From an uncultured Aquimarina sp. (GTDB taxonomy: Bacteria; Bacteroidota; Bacteroidia; Flavobacteriales; Flavobacteriaceae), in the NCBI GenBank assembly GCA_947498815.1, contig CANMLU010000003.1, positions 124,001-188,000 on the forward strand: DNA of 64,000 nucleotides. Direction: 5' to 3'. Under the pieces are notes generated by a model. It had not been told where the DNA came from, made no database searches, and was given only the letters and a program-made list of their open reading frames with translations. This document shows, in pieces, positions 35,604-44,472 of the stretch; the first letter of the stretch is position 1; each line of letters opens with the position of its first letter. The translations under genes and the position numbers were made by a program.

Positions 35604-36032
35604 ATGAGCGAGCAAACACATAAAAAAGGTAGGGGGAAACGAAATTGGAAATGGGCGCTTCCCATTTTTATTATACTCTTGTTAATTTTGGCTTTTTTTT
35701 CGATAACAGGAAATGCAACATTTCGATATGGTTCTGTTTATCTTCAACCTGCCTTAATCAACAATGCCCTTCAAAAAGCAAAAGAAAATGACCTGGTGAT
35801 TAAAAAATTAGGTGAATTACGCCCTCATGATTTCTTCCGCTTGCTTGAAGGAGAAGTTGAATATTTGGACGATGACAAAACTATTGCAGTGACTGTCGGA
35901 ATTATAGGCACTAAGGGGAGAGCCAAGTTGGATATTCTTGCAAATAAGAAAGGTAATCATTGGGAATACCAAAAGATTACGGTTAGAATAAAAAAACCAA
36001 AAAAAGAAACGATTCTAATTCTAGGAAAATAA
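35604..36032 (+). CDS. Coa1-like (cytochrome c oxidase assembly factor 1 family) membrane protein
   Basis: 142 residues. A basic N-terminus, one membrane helix (WALPIFIILLLILAFFSI, about 17-35), then a small domain of the pattern helix (ALQKAKENDLVIKKLGEL) - strands (EGEVEYLDD, VTVGIIGTKGRAKLDILANKKGNHWEYQKITV) that matches the Coa1/Tim21-like family found in many Bacteroidota. Function in bacteria is not established; annotation by fold family only. A SAM-I-like element on the opposite strand (36063-36183) points towards this gene's 3' end. Confidence 0.7.
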   Translation: MSEQTHKKGRGKRNWKWALPIFIILLLILAFFSITGNATFRYGSVYLQPALINNALQKAKENDLVIKKLGELRPHDFFRLLEGEVEYLDDDKTIAVTVGIIGTKGRAKLDILANKKGNHWEYQKITVRIKKPKKETILILGK

Positions 36033-36062
36033 GAGGGAAATATAGGACTGCTAAAAATTTTC

Positions 36063-36183
36063 GTTATCTATTTCGCCAAATGCGAATAGAATGTGGCACC
36101 TTCTTTAAGGTCTCGAAAGTCACTGGTAAACATAAAGGGTTGTTTAGGTTCCATAGGGCTATTCCTCTATCACCCTTGATACC
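36063..36183 (-). promoter_or_regulatory. Orphan, degenerate SAM-I riboswitch-like element
   Basis: On the minus strand the 3' half, from GAAGGTGC through the P4 hairpin GCGAATAG/CTATTTCGC to GATAAC, is identical to the metH riboswitch (25270-25320) over about 50 nt except one base. The 5' half is recognisable (ATCAAGGGTGATAGAGGA, GCCCTATGGAACC, AAACAACC) but P1 has a mismatch (GGTATC against GATAAC), the kink-turn region gains two bases and TGAAACC has become TGGAACC. No minus-strand gene follows for about 650 bp; the next sequence is the complement of the Coa1-like gene. So it is either a relic, or the head of an antisense or trans-acting RNA. The rest of 36184-36386 holds nothing recognisable. 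Confidence 0.75.
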
Positions 36184-36386
36184 AGTTGAATAATTTTATA
36201 AACTTAACGCACAAAACCGTTAATTTGATTATAAATAAAAAGGTATAGCACTTTATTAATCAAGGAAAGCGTTAAAAAACTTGAAGGTTCTTTATATTCT
36301 AAAGGCTTAAGTATTCTGAAAATTTTCAAAATTTATATCTTTATCTCTTTTGTCTAAACCTGAAATATCATAAAAACAAATATATT

Positions 36387-36881
36387 ATGGGGTACTCATT
36401 TGTTATGGTACGATGCTCTGAAACTGAACTTAAAAAAGCACTTAAAGACTGGCGTTTGCTCAAGGAATTGGCTGAAAAATATCAGCTTACTCCGGATGAA
36501 AATGGTCTACAAAATATAGATATAAGACCTAGTGACGCAGATAAACTCCACACTATACTAGTTCCCGAGGCAGAAAACCACCTCATTGGAACTATTACTC
36601 CTCAAGACTGGTTTTGCCGAGCTATTTATGGTATTCAAATTATCACAACGAAGTATTCAACAGGTTATGGTACAGCTCGACTCAATGACGAGCAATTAGT
36701 AATCAATCTAGCTTCAAAACTGTGTAGTATTACACCTGAAAATTTTTGGCAGCTGGCAAATCATTGTAGCTACAATAAAAAAACCCAACATGAACTCCTT
36801 GAAGTATTTATAAGAATTCAAAAATTCTATAAACAAGCTGCCGCCTCTATGCAGGTAATACTTTGTACTCCTGTAGCGTAG
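36387..36881 (+). CDS. Hypothetical protein, cytosolic, 164 residues
   Basis: No signal peptide or membrane helix. The protein starts MGYSFVMVRCSETEL and is a mix of helices with four cysteines scattered (10, 83, 112, 125 approximately) and no clear metal motif. I do not recognise the family. It stands alone, convergent with the ferredoxin gene (35 bp between stops). Codon use looks like that of its neighbours. Confidence 0.6.
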   Translation: MGYSFVMVRCSETELKKALKDWRLLKELAEKYQLTPDENGLQNIDIRPSDADKLHTILVPEAENHLIGTITPQDWFCRAIYGIQIITTKYSTGYGTARLNDEQLVINLASKLCSITPENFWQLANHCSYNKKTQHELLEVFIRIQKFYKQAAASMQVILCTPVA

Positions 36882-36915
36882 TACACATCCTATATTTTGC
36901 CTTATATTATAAAAG

Positions 36916-37236
36916 CTAAGATTCAGGGGCGAGCTCAACCTCTAAACCATCTAATTCTGGAGTAATTGGGATTTGACATCCTAATCTGCTATTATCTTCT
37001 ACATAAAAAGCTTCAGCCAACATCAAATCTTCATCTTGGCTCATTTCTGGTAATTTGTGATCTGATAAAACATAACATTGACATGATGCACACATTGCCA
37101 TACCACCACATGTACCTTCAACCGGTAGTTCGTATGCTTTACAAACTTCCATGAGATTCATTGCCATATCTGTAGGTGCTTGTACTTCGTGCACTTTACC
37201 TTCTCTATCTTTTATTTTTATGGTAACGTCTGACAT
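36916..37236 (-). CDS. fdx: 2Fe-2S ferredoxin (adrenodoxin-like)
   Basis: 106 residues. The cluster ligands are CGGMAMCASC (C-x5-C-x2-C, residues about 43-52) and a fourth Cys in SRLGCQI (about 87). It closes the sulfate reduction cluster, directly after a ferredoxin-NADP reductase gene, so it is the likely electron carrier between NADPH and the sulfite reductase at 39923-42013. Confidence 0.92.
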   Translation of the reverse strand: MSDVTIKIKDREGKVHEVQAPTDMAMNLMEVCKAYELPVEGTCGGMAMCASCQCYVLSDHKLPEMSQDEDLMLAEAFYVEDNSRLGCQIPITPELDGLEVELAPES

Positions 37237-37322
37237 ATTTTTTGCCTTTATGCTATAAAAATCCTCGCAAATATACTGAAAGTAATCAGTATTGTTTGCG
37301 AGGACATTTGATATTCTAATAT

Positions 37323-38384
37323 TTATACGATAGCTTTTACTACCTCTTTTTTAGCTTCTTTTTTTGTACCATCAAATCCTTCTACTCCACCAACTGTAGT
37401 ATATTTCATAACATACTTCTTATCCGGATGAATTCTTTGATAAGCACTTTGACACATAATTGCCGCTTCATGGAAACCAGAAAGTATTAACTTCAGTTTT
37501 CCTTTATACGTATTTACATCTCCAATAGCATAAATACCTGGTATATTGGTTTGATAATCATAAGAATTATCAACTTTGATTGCATTCTTCTCTATCTCTA
37601 ATCCCCAATTACCTATTGGACCCAATTTTGGTGATAATCCAAATAATGGAATAAAATAATCTGTATCAACATGAATGTTGCCTTGCGTTTTATGCTTAAT
37701 ACCAACTCCCGTTACATGATCGTCTCCCTTTAATTCTTTTACTTCAGCTTCTGTAATTAGATTTACCTTTCCTAATTTAGTCAATTCGGCAACTCTTTCT
37801 ACAGAATCCAATGCTCCACGGAACTCATTACGTCTATGTACCAAAGTAATTTCACTTGCTACATCTGCCAAGAAAATTGTCCAATCCAGTGCAGAATCTC
37901 CCCCTCCTGCAATCACCACACGTTTATCTCTATACACTTCTGGGTCGCGAATAATATAAGCAACTCCTTTATCTTCAAAATCTGTAATATTTGGAATAGG
38001 TGGTTTACGAGGCTCAAAAGAACCCAACCCACCAGCAATTGCCACTACAGGAGCATTATGCTTAGTGCCTTTATTGGTAGTTACCAAAAACGTATCATCT
38101 TCTAACTTCTCGATAGTTTCTGCTCTTTCTCCCAAGGTAAAACCAGGATTAAAAGGTTTGATCTGTTCCATAAGGTTGTCAACCAACTGTCCAGCCATAA
38201 TCTCTGGAAATCCAGGAATATCATAAATTGGTTTTTTCGGATAAATTTCTGAACACTGTCCACCTGGTTGTGGTAAGGCATCTATAAGGTGTGTCTTCAG
38301 CTTTAGTAATCCTGCTTCAAAAACAGTAAATAATCCTGTTGGTCCTGCTCCGATAATTAAAATATCAGTCTTTATCATGTTCAA
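37323..38384 (-). CDS. Ferredoxin-NADP reductase (thioredoxin-reductase-like type)
   Basis: 353 residues, two Rossmann folds. FAD site LIIGAGPTGLF at the start and NADP site VIAGGGDSALDW (about 163); the CxxC redox pair of true thioredoxin reductases is absent, as expected for this FNR group. ATG at 38384 overlaps the end of sirC by 20 bp; a second ATG two codons in (38378) is also possible. Neighbours (ferredoxin, siroheme and sulfite reductase genes) point to NADPH-to-ferredoxin transfer for sulfite reduction. Confidence 0.9.
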   Translation of the reverse strand: MNMIKTDILIIGAGPTGLFTVFEAGLLKLKTHLIDALPQPGGQCSEIYPKKPIYDIPGFPEIMAGQLVDNLMEQIKPFNPGFTLGERAETIEKLEDDTFLVTTNKGTKHNAPVVAIAGGLGSFEPRKPPIPNITDFEDKGVAYIIRDPEVYRDKRVVIAGGGDSALDWTIFLADVASEITLVHRRNEFRGALDSVERVAELTKLGKVNLITEAEVKELKGDDHVTGVGIKHKTQGNIHVDTDYFIPLFGLSPKLGPIGNWGLEIEKNAIKVDNSYDYQTNIPGIYAIGDVNTYKGKLKLILSGFHEAAIMCQSAYQRIHPDKKYVMKYTTVGGVEGFDGTKKEAKKEVVKAIV

Positions 38385-38967
38385 CTTCTTTTTTTCCTAT
38401 TAATCCTTTGGTAAATTCGTTTAGTGTTTCCACTTTTTCTTCGAAATCACCCTTTATTGTTTTTCTATACTCGTTTAAATTTTTGACCAAATCATCAATA
38501 TTTTCTGGAATTACTTCTTCAAAAAACTGACGCAGTCTTTTGGCTGTTGTAGGCGACTTTCCGTTGGTCGAAATAGCCACTTTCACATTACCTTTGGTTA
38601 CAATACCTCCCATATAAAAATCGCAATATGGTGGATTGTCTGCTAAATTAACCAGTTTACTTCTTTTCCTACAATCTTTATACACCTGTACATTAACTTT
38701 TGGAACATCTGTAGTAGCAATCACAATGTGTTTTCCTTTTAAAAAACGTTTGTGATATTTTTTATTGATCATCTCTACCCCAAACTTATTTGCCAATATG
38801 ACCGTATCTTCTCTAAACATTGGTGATACCATTGTGACTTTGGCGTCTGGGCTAGATTTTAATAAGAACGTAAGCTTTTCTTCGGCTACATTTCCTCCTC
38901 CAACAATGAGGATTTCGAGGTTTTTAACCTTCAAAAAAACCGGATATAAATTATTTCTTTCTTCCAT
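38365..38967 (-). CDS. Precorrin-2 dehydrogenase / sirohydrochlorin ferrochelatase
   Basis: 200 residues, like the N-terminal part of CysG or yeast Met8. NAD-binding GGGNVAEEK at about 22, then LADNPPYCDFYMGGIV and the characteristic VAISTNGKSPTTAKRLR (about 130). It oxidises precorrin-2 and inserts iron to give siroheme, the cofactor of the sulfite reductase two genes upstream. It sits between cobA and the FNR gene, with short gaps or overlaps throughout. Confidence 0.92.
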   Translation of the reverse strand: MEERNNLYPVFLKVKNLEILIVGGGNVAEEKLTFLLKSSPDAKVTMVSPMFREDTVILANKFGVEMINKKYHKRFLKGKHIVIATTDVPKVNVQVYKDCRKRSKLVNLADNPPYCDFYMGGIVTKGNVKVAISTNGKSPTTAKRLRQFFEEVIPENIDDLVKNLNEYRKTIKGDFEEKVETLNEFTKGLIGKKEVEHDKD

Positions 38968-38988
38968 CTTTATAGCTATCCTGAACTA

Positions 38989-39756
38989 TCAAGATACGAT
39001 TTCTTCTTGAACTTCTTTATGAATCGAGGCTAGTTTAGCACGTTGATTCACTACTTCTCCGATCACAATAATTGCAGGAGATGATAATTTTTTCTCTAAA
39101 ACCACCTGCCCGATAGTTTGCATTGAGCCAAATCCAAATTGCTCTTTTTTGGTAGTTCCATTCTGAATAATTGCCACCGGAATATCTTGTTTATTTTCGG
39201 CTGCAAAGATACTAACAATTTCACTTAACTTGCTCATTCCCATCAAAATTACCACTGTTGCATTTGATTTTGCTGCCAAATAAACATCTTGTGATAATTT
39301 ATGCGATTTTGTGGTTCCGGTAATCACCCAAAAACTTTCTGACGCACCTCTTTTGGTCAATGGTATACCTTGATATGCAGGCACTGCTAGTGATGATGAT
39401 ATTCCAGGCACCATATATGTAGCAACTCCAAACTGTTGAACGTAATCAATCTCTTCTGCTCCACGACCAAAAATGAATGGATCTCCTCCTTTTAATCTCA
39501 CAACGTGTCCATGACTTTTTGCTCGATTAACAATTAATTCATTGATTTGTTCTTGCTGGTAAGCATAGCATCCTTTTCGTTTCCCAACAAAAATCTTTTC
39601 GGCTTTGGGTGCATACTCCAACAGTGATTCATTAATAAGAGCATCATACAACACCACATCTGCCGACTCTAAAGCTTTTATTGCTTTGAGTGTAATCAAG
39701 TCTGGATCTCCCGGTCCTGCTCCTACTACTGTTAATTTTGGTGTCTTATTACTCAT
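38989..39756 (-). CDS. cobA: Uroporphyrinogen-III C-methyltransferase
   Basis: 255 residues, single-domain SUMT. Marks are VVGAGPGDPDLITLKA (SAM binding, residue 10 on), YDALI, and VRLKGGDPFIFGRGAEE. It methylates uroporphyrinogen III twice with SAM to precorrin-2 for siroheme. With sirC downstream it splits into two genes the activities fused in enterobacterial CysG. Confidence 0.96.
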   Translation of the reverse strand: MSNKTPKLTVVGAGPGDPDLITLKAIKALESADVVLYDALINESLLEYAPKAEKIFVGKRKGCYAYQQEQINELIVNRAKSHGHVVRLKGGDPFIFGRGAEEIDYVQQFGVATYMVPGISSSLAVPAYQGIPLTKRGASESFWVITGTTKSHKLSQDVYLAAKSNATVVILMGMSKLSEIVSIFAAENKQDIPVAIIQNGTTKKEQFGFGSMQTIGQVVLEKKLSSPAIIVIGEVVNQRAKLASIHKEVQEEIVS

Positions 39757-39824
39757 TTTACTAATTTATCTAGGCTCTAGTTTAGAATCGCATTGGTACT
39801 TTTAAGTAATCAATCTTTCGTCCC

Positions 39825-39892
39825 ATCCCCAGCCCTTCCCTAAGGGAAGGTGGTCAAAAAGTCCTTTCCTTTGGAAAGGGTTTAGGATAGGA
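39825..39892. repeat. Double-hairpin intergenic repeat
   Basis: Two adjacent 7-bp hairpins, CCTTCCC-TAA-GGGAAGG (39834-39850) and CCTTTCC-TTT-GGAAAGG (39863-39879), with the flanks ...cccatccccag and tttaggatagg. This is a known style of dispersed flavobacterial intergenic repeat; it occurs once in this window, between the sulfite reductase and cobA genes. Confidence 0.65.
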
Positions 39893-39922
39893 TACATTAC
39901 CACTTACGAGACCATAAAGATA

Positions 39923-42013
39923 TTACACATTTTCAACTTCGAGGGCTCTAAACTCTTGCACTTTTTGTAAAAATTGCCCTGCTTTTTTGATATAATCAAT
40001 TGCAAAATCCTTACTTGGTGCGTTTTTCTGAAGCTGGTATATTAAATCTGCAAATGTGCTATCAAGATTTATTTTTCCAGTAGCTACAAACTCATCATCA
40101 AACTGACGAATGATACCCGCGTGTGTATTGGTCTTTTTGTTTTCTGCCAACAATAATGCCTTCGCAGAATTTACCAAAGAACTATACGCATGATATACAG
40201 CATCAGAATACACCTCGTTATCAAAAGAGGTTTTTGCATTTGCTATTTTTTCTTCACTTTCCAGGAATAAAGTAGCAATCAAATCAATCACAACACCTGC
40301 ACACTCTCCTATCCCAATAGCTTTAACATACTCCTCTTCGGTTCCCCAATCGATAAAATCTTCTTGAGTAAGGTTATCTACATTCGATAAATCAGTAAGA
40401 TAGTCATAGAAATACTTTTCTCCTTTTTCTTCATAATACTCGACAAATAGTTTCCCGTTTGCATTGGCTTCAAAATCATTAAGAATTCTGCGCAATGCCT
40501 CGGGGCCTCTCCTACTTGGTATTTTTACTACTTTATCTGCAAAACGTCCTTTTCCATTACCAAGATTTCCTCCTCCTAATAGCACTTGCAATGCTGGAGC
40601 TACCAATTTATCTTTAGTACGAACAGACATTCCTTGAAAACCTATATTAGCCATATTATGCTGCCCACAGGCATTCATACATCCGCTAATTTTGATCACC
40701 AGATCTTCTTTTTCAAGGTATTGAGGATATTCAGTTTTGATTACTCTTTCTAGCTCTTCAGCAATACCGGTACTACTTGCTATTCCCAAGTTACATGTAT
40801 CTGTCCCCGGACAAGCTGTGATATCGACTGCCTTGTTATATCCTGCTTCTACAAATCCTAATGTCGATAATTCTTGATAGAAAAATGGGACTAAATCTTC
40901 TTTCACAAATGGGATCAAAATGTTTTGACGTAGCGATAATCTGATTTCTCCAGCGGCATATTTCTCGACCAAATCGGCTAACAACCTTGCCTTATCGGTA
41001 TAAAAGTCTCCAAGTAACACTTTAATTCCTATAGCAACATAACCTTCTTGTTTTTGAGGAATCACATTGGTAGATTTCCACAGATCAAAAGCTTTTTGAT
41101 TCTTGATTTCTACTTGAGGTGCTTTTACCGTTACCGGAACTGATGGTTTATATGCTTCAGCATCGATTGCCACCGTTTTATGTACAATCGCATTTTGTTC
41201 GGCTTCTACTAATTCTTTGAAAGCTTCTACACCAATATCTTTTACCAAGAATTTCATTCTCGCCTTCGCCCTACTCTTACGTTCACCATGACGATCAAAT
41301 ATTCGTAATACACCTTCCATCAAAGGAATAATTTTATCTGCCGGCAAAAAGCTATATAACTCATCTGCATGTCTTGGTTGAGACCCTAGTCCACCAGCGA
41401 GCATTACCTTAAATCCTCTTACTCCATTTTCGATTTTGGCGATAAAACCCAAATCATGCATATAGGATAACCCTGTATCCTCGTCTGATCCAGAAAAAGA
41501 AACTTTGAATTTACGCCCCATCTCCTGACAAATAGGGTTTCTTAAAAAGAAACGAAATAATGCATCAGCATAAGGAGAAACATCAAAAGGTTCTTTTGGA
41601 TCGATCCCAGCGGTTTCAGAAGCTGTTACATTACGCACGGTGTTACCACAAGCTTCTCTTAAAGTCACATCATCTCTTTCTAATTCTGCCCAAAGCTCTG
41701 GTGTTCTATTAAGGTCCACATAATGGATTTGAATATCTTGACGCGTTGTGATATGCAGTCTTCCTCTTGAATACTCATCTGAAACCTCACATATACGTCT
41801 CAGCTGATTACTCAAGACTTTACCATAAGGCAACTTAATACGAATCATTTGCACACCCTCTTGTCGTTGTCCATATACACCACGTGCCAAACGAAGGCTA
41901 CGAAACTTTTCTTCATCAATCTTACCCTTATGGAACTGCTCAATCTTATTGGCTAATTCGATAACGTCCTTTTGAACAATTGGGTTTTCTATTTCGGTTC
42001 TAAAACTTTGCAT
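39923..42013 (-). CDS. Ferredoxin-type sulfite/nitrite reductase with C-terminal HEPN domain
   Basis: 696 residues. About 1-545 is a siroheme/4Fe-4S reductase with two ferrite-like halves; the cofactor cysteines are in TACPGTDTCNLG (C-x5-C) and SGCMNACGQH (C-x3-C). The remaining part, about 575-690, is a HEPN-type helical domain (VYSDAVYHAYSSLVNSAKALLL) not present in enterobacterial CysI. Context (cysD/N/H, siroheme synthesis, ferredoxin) argues for sulfite, not nitrite, as substrate: it makes sulfide for the O-acetylhomoserine sulfhydrylase at 51323. The domain fusion is recurrent in Bacteroidota annotations; the role of the HEPN part is not known to me. Confidence 0.9.
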   Translation of the reverse strand: MQSFRTEIENPIVQKDVIELANKIEQFHKGKIDEEKFRSLRLARGVYGQRQEGVQMIRIKLPYGKVLSNQLRRICEVSDEYSRGRLHITTRQDIQIHYVDLNRTPELWAELERDDVTLREACGNTVRNVTASETAGIDPKEPFDVSPYADALFRFFLRNPICQEMGRKFKVSFSGSDEDTGLSYMHDLGFIAKIENGVRGFKVMLAGGLGSQPRHADELYSFLPADKIIPLMEGVLRIFDRHGERKSRAKARMKFLVKDIGVEAFKELVEAEQNAIVHKTVAIDAEAYKPSVPVTVKAPQVEIKNQKAFDLWKSTNVIPQKQEGYVAIGIKVLLGDFYTDKARLLADLVEKYAAGEIRLSLRQNILIPFVKEDLVPFFYQELSTLGFVEAGYNKAVDITACPGTDTCNLGIASSTGIAEELERVIKTEYPQYLEKEDLVIKISGCMNACGQHNMANIGFQGMSVRTKDKLVAPALQVLLGGGNLGNGKGRFADKVVKIPSRRGPEALRRILNDFEANANGKLFVEYYEEKGEKYFYDYLTDLSNVDNLTQEDFIDWGTEEEYVKAIGIGECAGVVIDLIATLFLESEEKIANAKTSFDNEVYSDAVYHAYSSLVNSAKALLLAENKKTNTHAGIIRQFDDEFVATGKINLDSTFADLIYQLQKNAPSKDFAIDYIKKAGQFLQKVQEFRALEVENV

Positions 42014-42123
42014 CTTTTTTCGTATTTCATCCTTTAAAAAAGGACATAGTTATGACTTTTGTATCACAGCTTTTTATGACTCTAAAATTCTTGTTTTTCT
42101 TCTTCTCAGTTAAGGTCTTTTAC

Positions 42124-43371
42124 TTACTCTATAAAGCCTACTCCTGAAGTATTATTGGTTTGAGAATCTATTAATATAAATGACCCCGTAGCTTTATTCT
42201 TGCTATAGGAATCTATTGCTAAAGGTTTGCTTAATTGTATCTGAACTTTCCCAATTTCATTTAAACTTAGTGAGTTTTTTGAAGTGTCTTCGCCCGAAAA
42301 ATCAGTTGCTACGGTTCCACTCACACCTTTTACTTTTGCCAAGACTCTACTACTACCACTTTGAATGAAGTAATTCGTTCCTGGATTCAGGTCTTTACTA
42401 TCCATCCAACAAACTGTTGCAGTAAGTTGTTTCTCTACTTGCGGTTTTTCTGAAGATTTCACGATCATGTCTCCTCTACTCACATTCACATCGTCTTCTA
42501 GCGTTATGGTACAAGAACTTCCTCTACCTGCTGTATCAAATTTTTGATCAAAAAAGAAGATTTCTTTCACTTTTGATGTGGTTAGTGATGGTAGGATTGT
42601 TACTTCATCACCTACCGAAAGATCACCTCCATACAATTTACCTGCATATCCTCTAAAATCGTGAAACTCATCTTTTTTAGGACGAATTACTGTTTGAACA
42701 GGAAAACGCACTTGCGATTTTTCGTATACATCCTGTGCATCTAGTTCTTCTAAATGCTCTAACAATGTTTGACCATTGTACCAGGGTGTATTTTCTGATT
42801 CATCTACCACATTATCTCCTTGTAAAGCACTTACCGGAATGAAGGTGATATTTTGTTCTTTATAATCGCTTTTCTCAATTAATGTTTCAAAATCAGCTTT
42901 TATGGCTTCATATTTCTCTTGAGAAAAATCAACCAGATCCATTTTATTAACTGCTACAATTACATCTTTGACACGTAGTAAATTATTGATAAAAAAGTGG
43001 CGATATGTTTGTTCGATCACACCTTTACGCGCATCTACCAAAATAATTGAAGCTTGCGAAGTCGATGCTCCGGTGACCATATTTCTGGTATATTCGATAT
43101 GCCCTGGAGTATCGGCAATGATATAACTTTTCTCTTTTGTAGAGAAATAAATATGTGCTACATCTATTGTAATTCCTTGTTCGCGCTCTGCTACTAATCC
43201 ATCGGTAGCTAGTGAAAAATCGAGGTAGTCAAAACCATTGGCTTTACTTCTGGTTTCGATTGCCTCTAATTTATCGGTAGTCAATGATTTTGTATCATAT
43301 AAAATACGCCCGATTAAGGTACTTTTACCGTCATCTACACTTCCTGCTGTTGCTATTTTTAATACATCCAT
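42124..43371 (-). CDS. cysN: Sulfate adenylyltransferase subunit 1 (GTPase)
   Basis: 415 residues, EF-Tu-like. G1 GSVDDGKSTLIG at residue 10, G3 DTPGHIEYTRNM, G4 NKMDLV, then two beta-barrel domains. It ends after the barrel with no APS-kinase (CysC) extension. With CysD it couples GTP hydrolysis to formation of adenylylsulfate. Confidence 0.96.
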   Translation of the reverse strand: MDVLKIATAGSVDDGKSTLIGRILYDTKSLTTDKLEAIETRSKANGFDYLDFSLATDGLVAEREQGITIDVAHIYFSTKEKSYIIADTPGHIEYTRNMVTGASTSQASIILVDARKGVIEQTYRHFFINNLLRVKDVIVAVNKMDLVDFSQEKYEAIKADFETLIEKSDYKEQNITFIPVSALQGDNVVDESENTPWYNGQTLLEHLEELDAQDVYEKSQVRFPVQTVIRPKKDEFHDFRGYAGKLYGGDLSVGDEVTILPSLTTSKVKEIFFFDQKFDTAGRGSSCTITLEDDVNVSRGDMIVKSSEKPQVEKQLTATVCWMDSKDLNPGTNYFIQSGSSRVLAKVKGVSGTVATDFSGEDTSKNSLSLNEIGKVQIQLSKPLAIDSYSKNKATGSFILIDSQTNNTSGVGFIE

Positions 43372-43446
43372 AGCTTATTATTATTTCTCCCTTTTGGAGT
43401 GGTATTCTTTATTATTTATTTTTCTGTTTTTGGATTCCAGTCTGTA

Positions 43447-43482
43447 TTTCGACAAGCTCAATGTGACACGCCGGAATGACAA
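43447..43482. repeat. Intergenic repeat unit, CAATGTGACA family
   Basis: A half unit reading ttcgacaagctcaatgtgac followed by acgccggaatgac, sharing the core with the repeats at 5208-5278 and 24034-24106. It lies between cysD and cysN, which are otherwise in one operon. Confidence 0.65.
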
Positions 43483-43491
43483 AAATGATTT

Positions 43492-44469
43492 CTAGAAATA
43501 TCCTTGTTGTTTACGTTTTTCCATTGCGGCTTCGGATCGTTTATCATCGATACGTGCTCCTCTTTCTGAAATTGTGGATTCTCTAATCTCTGAAACTACC
43601 TTATCTATAGTGATCGCATCAGAAAGTACGGCTGCTGTACAAGACATATCACCAACGGTACGGAAACGCACCATTCTTTCTTCTACAACTTCATCATCTT
43701 CGCGGTACACAACACCATCTTCGGCAGACCAAATCATACCATCTCTGATAAACGTTTTGCGCTTATGGGCAAAATAAATTGAAGGTATTTCAATTCTTTC
43801 TTTTTGGATATAACTCCACACATCCAGTTCTGTCCAGTTACTAATTGGAAACACACGAACATTTTGTCCTAAATCGATTTTCCCGTTAAGGTGATCAAAT
43901 AATTCTGGGCGTTGGTTTTTTTCGTCCCATTGTCCAAAATCATCTCGTACAGAAAAAATACGTTCTTTTGCTCTTGCTTTTTCTTCGTCTCTTCGAGCAC
44001 CACCGATAGCCGCATCAAACTTAAATTCTTCTAGAGCATCCAATAGCGTTGTAGTTTGCAAACTATTGCGACTGGCGTATTTTCCTTTTTCTTCAACTAC
44101 TTTTCCCTGATCGATAGAATCCTGTACATTACGAACGATAAGTTCTACACCTAATTCTTTAACCAATTTATCTCTGAATGCAATTGTTTCGGGGAAATTA
44201 TGCCCTGTGTCTATATGTAATAATGGAAAAGGAATTTTACCAGGATAAAAAGCCTTTTGAGCCAATCTTACCAAGGTAATAGAGTCTTTCCCTCCAGAAA
44301 AAAGTAAAACTGGTTTTTCAAATTGAGCTGCTACTTCTCTAAATATATAAATAGCTTCACTTTCAAGAGGATTCACCTTAAGAACAGATGTTCCTGCCAA
44401 ATTTCCTGCAGATCCATTCAATTGCTCAACTTTCTTTTCTAGTATTTCCATGCTCATCTTTTTCGTCAT
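43492..44469 (-). CDS. cysD: Sulfate adenylyltransferase subunit 2
   Basis: 325 residues, with the PP-loop ATP-binding motif FSGGKDSITLVRLA (about 57-70), and IGGARRDEEKARAKER and FPISNWTELDVW typical of CysD. A somewhat long N-terminus (about 25 residues) precedes the core; internal Met residues at 5 or 7 could be the start. It follows cysH by 3 bp. Confidence 0.96.
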   Translation of the reverse strand: MTKKMSMEILEKKVEQLNGSAGNLAGTSVLKVNPLESEAIYIFREVAAQFEKPVLLFSGGKDSITLVRLAQKAFYPGKIPFPLLHIDTGHNFPETIAFRDKLVKELGVELIVRNVQDSIDQGKVVEEKGKYASRNSLQTTTLLDALEEFKFDAAIGGARRDEEKARAKERIFSVRDDFGQWDEKNQRPELFDHLNGKIDLGQNVRVFPISNWTELDVWSYIQKERIEIPSIYFAHKRKTFIRDGMIWSAEDGVVYREDDEVVEERMVRFRTVGDMSCTAAVLSDAITIDKVVSEIRESTISERGARIDDKRSEAAMEKRKQQGYF

Positions 44470-44472
44470 TTA

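Noticed and set aside
35474-35665. 63-codon minus-strand frame with a hydrophobic stretch
   Set aside because: It overlaps the start of the Coa1-like gene, has no visible promoter and its composition fits an antisense shadow.
39923-42013. Assimilatory nitrite reductase
   Set aside because: The sequence family covers both substrates, but all neighbours belong to sulfate assimilation and no nitrate genes are present.
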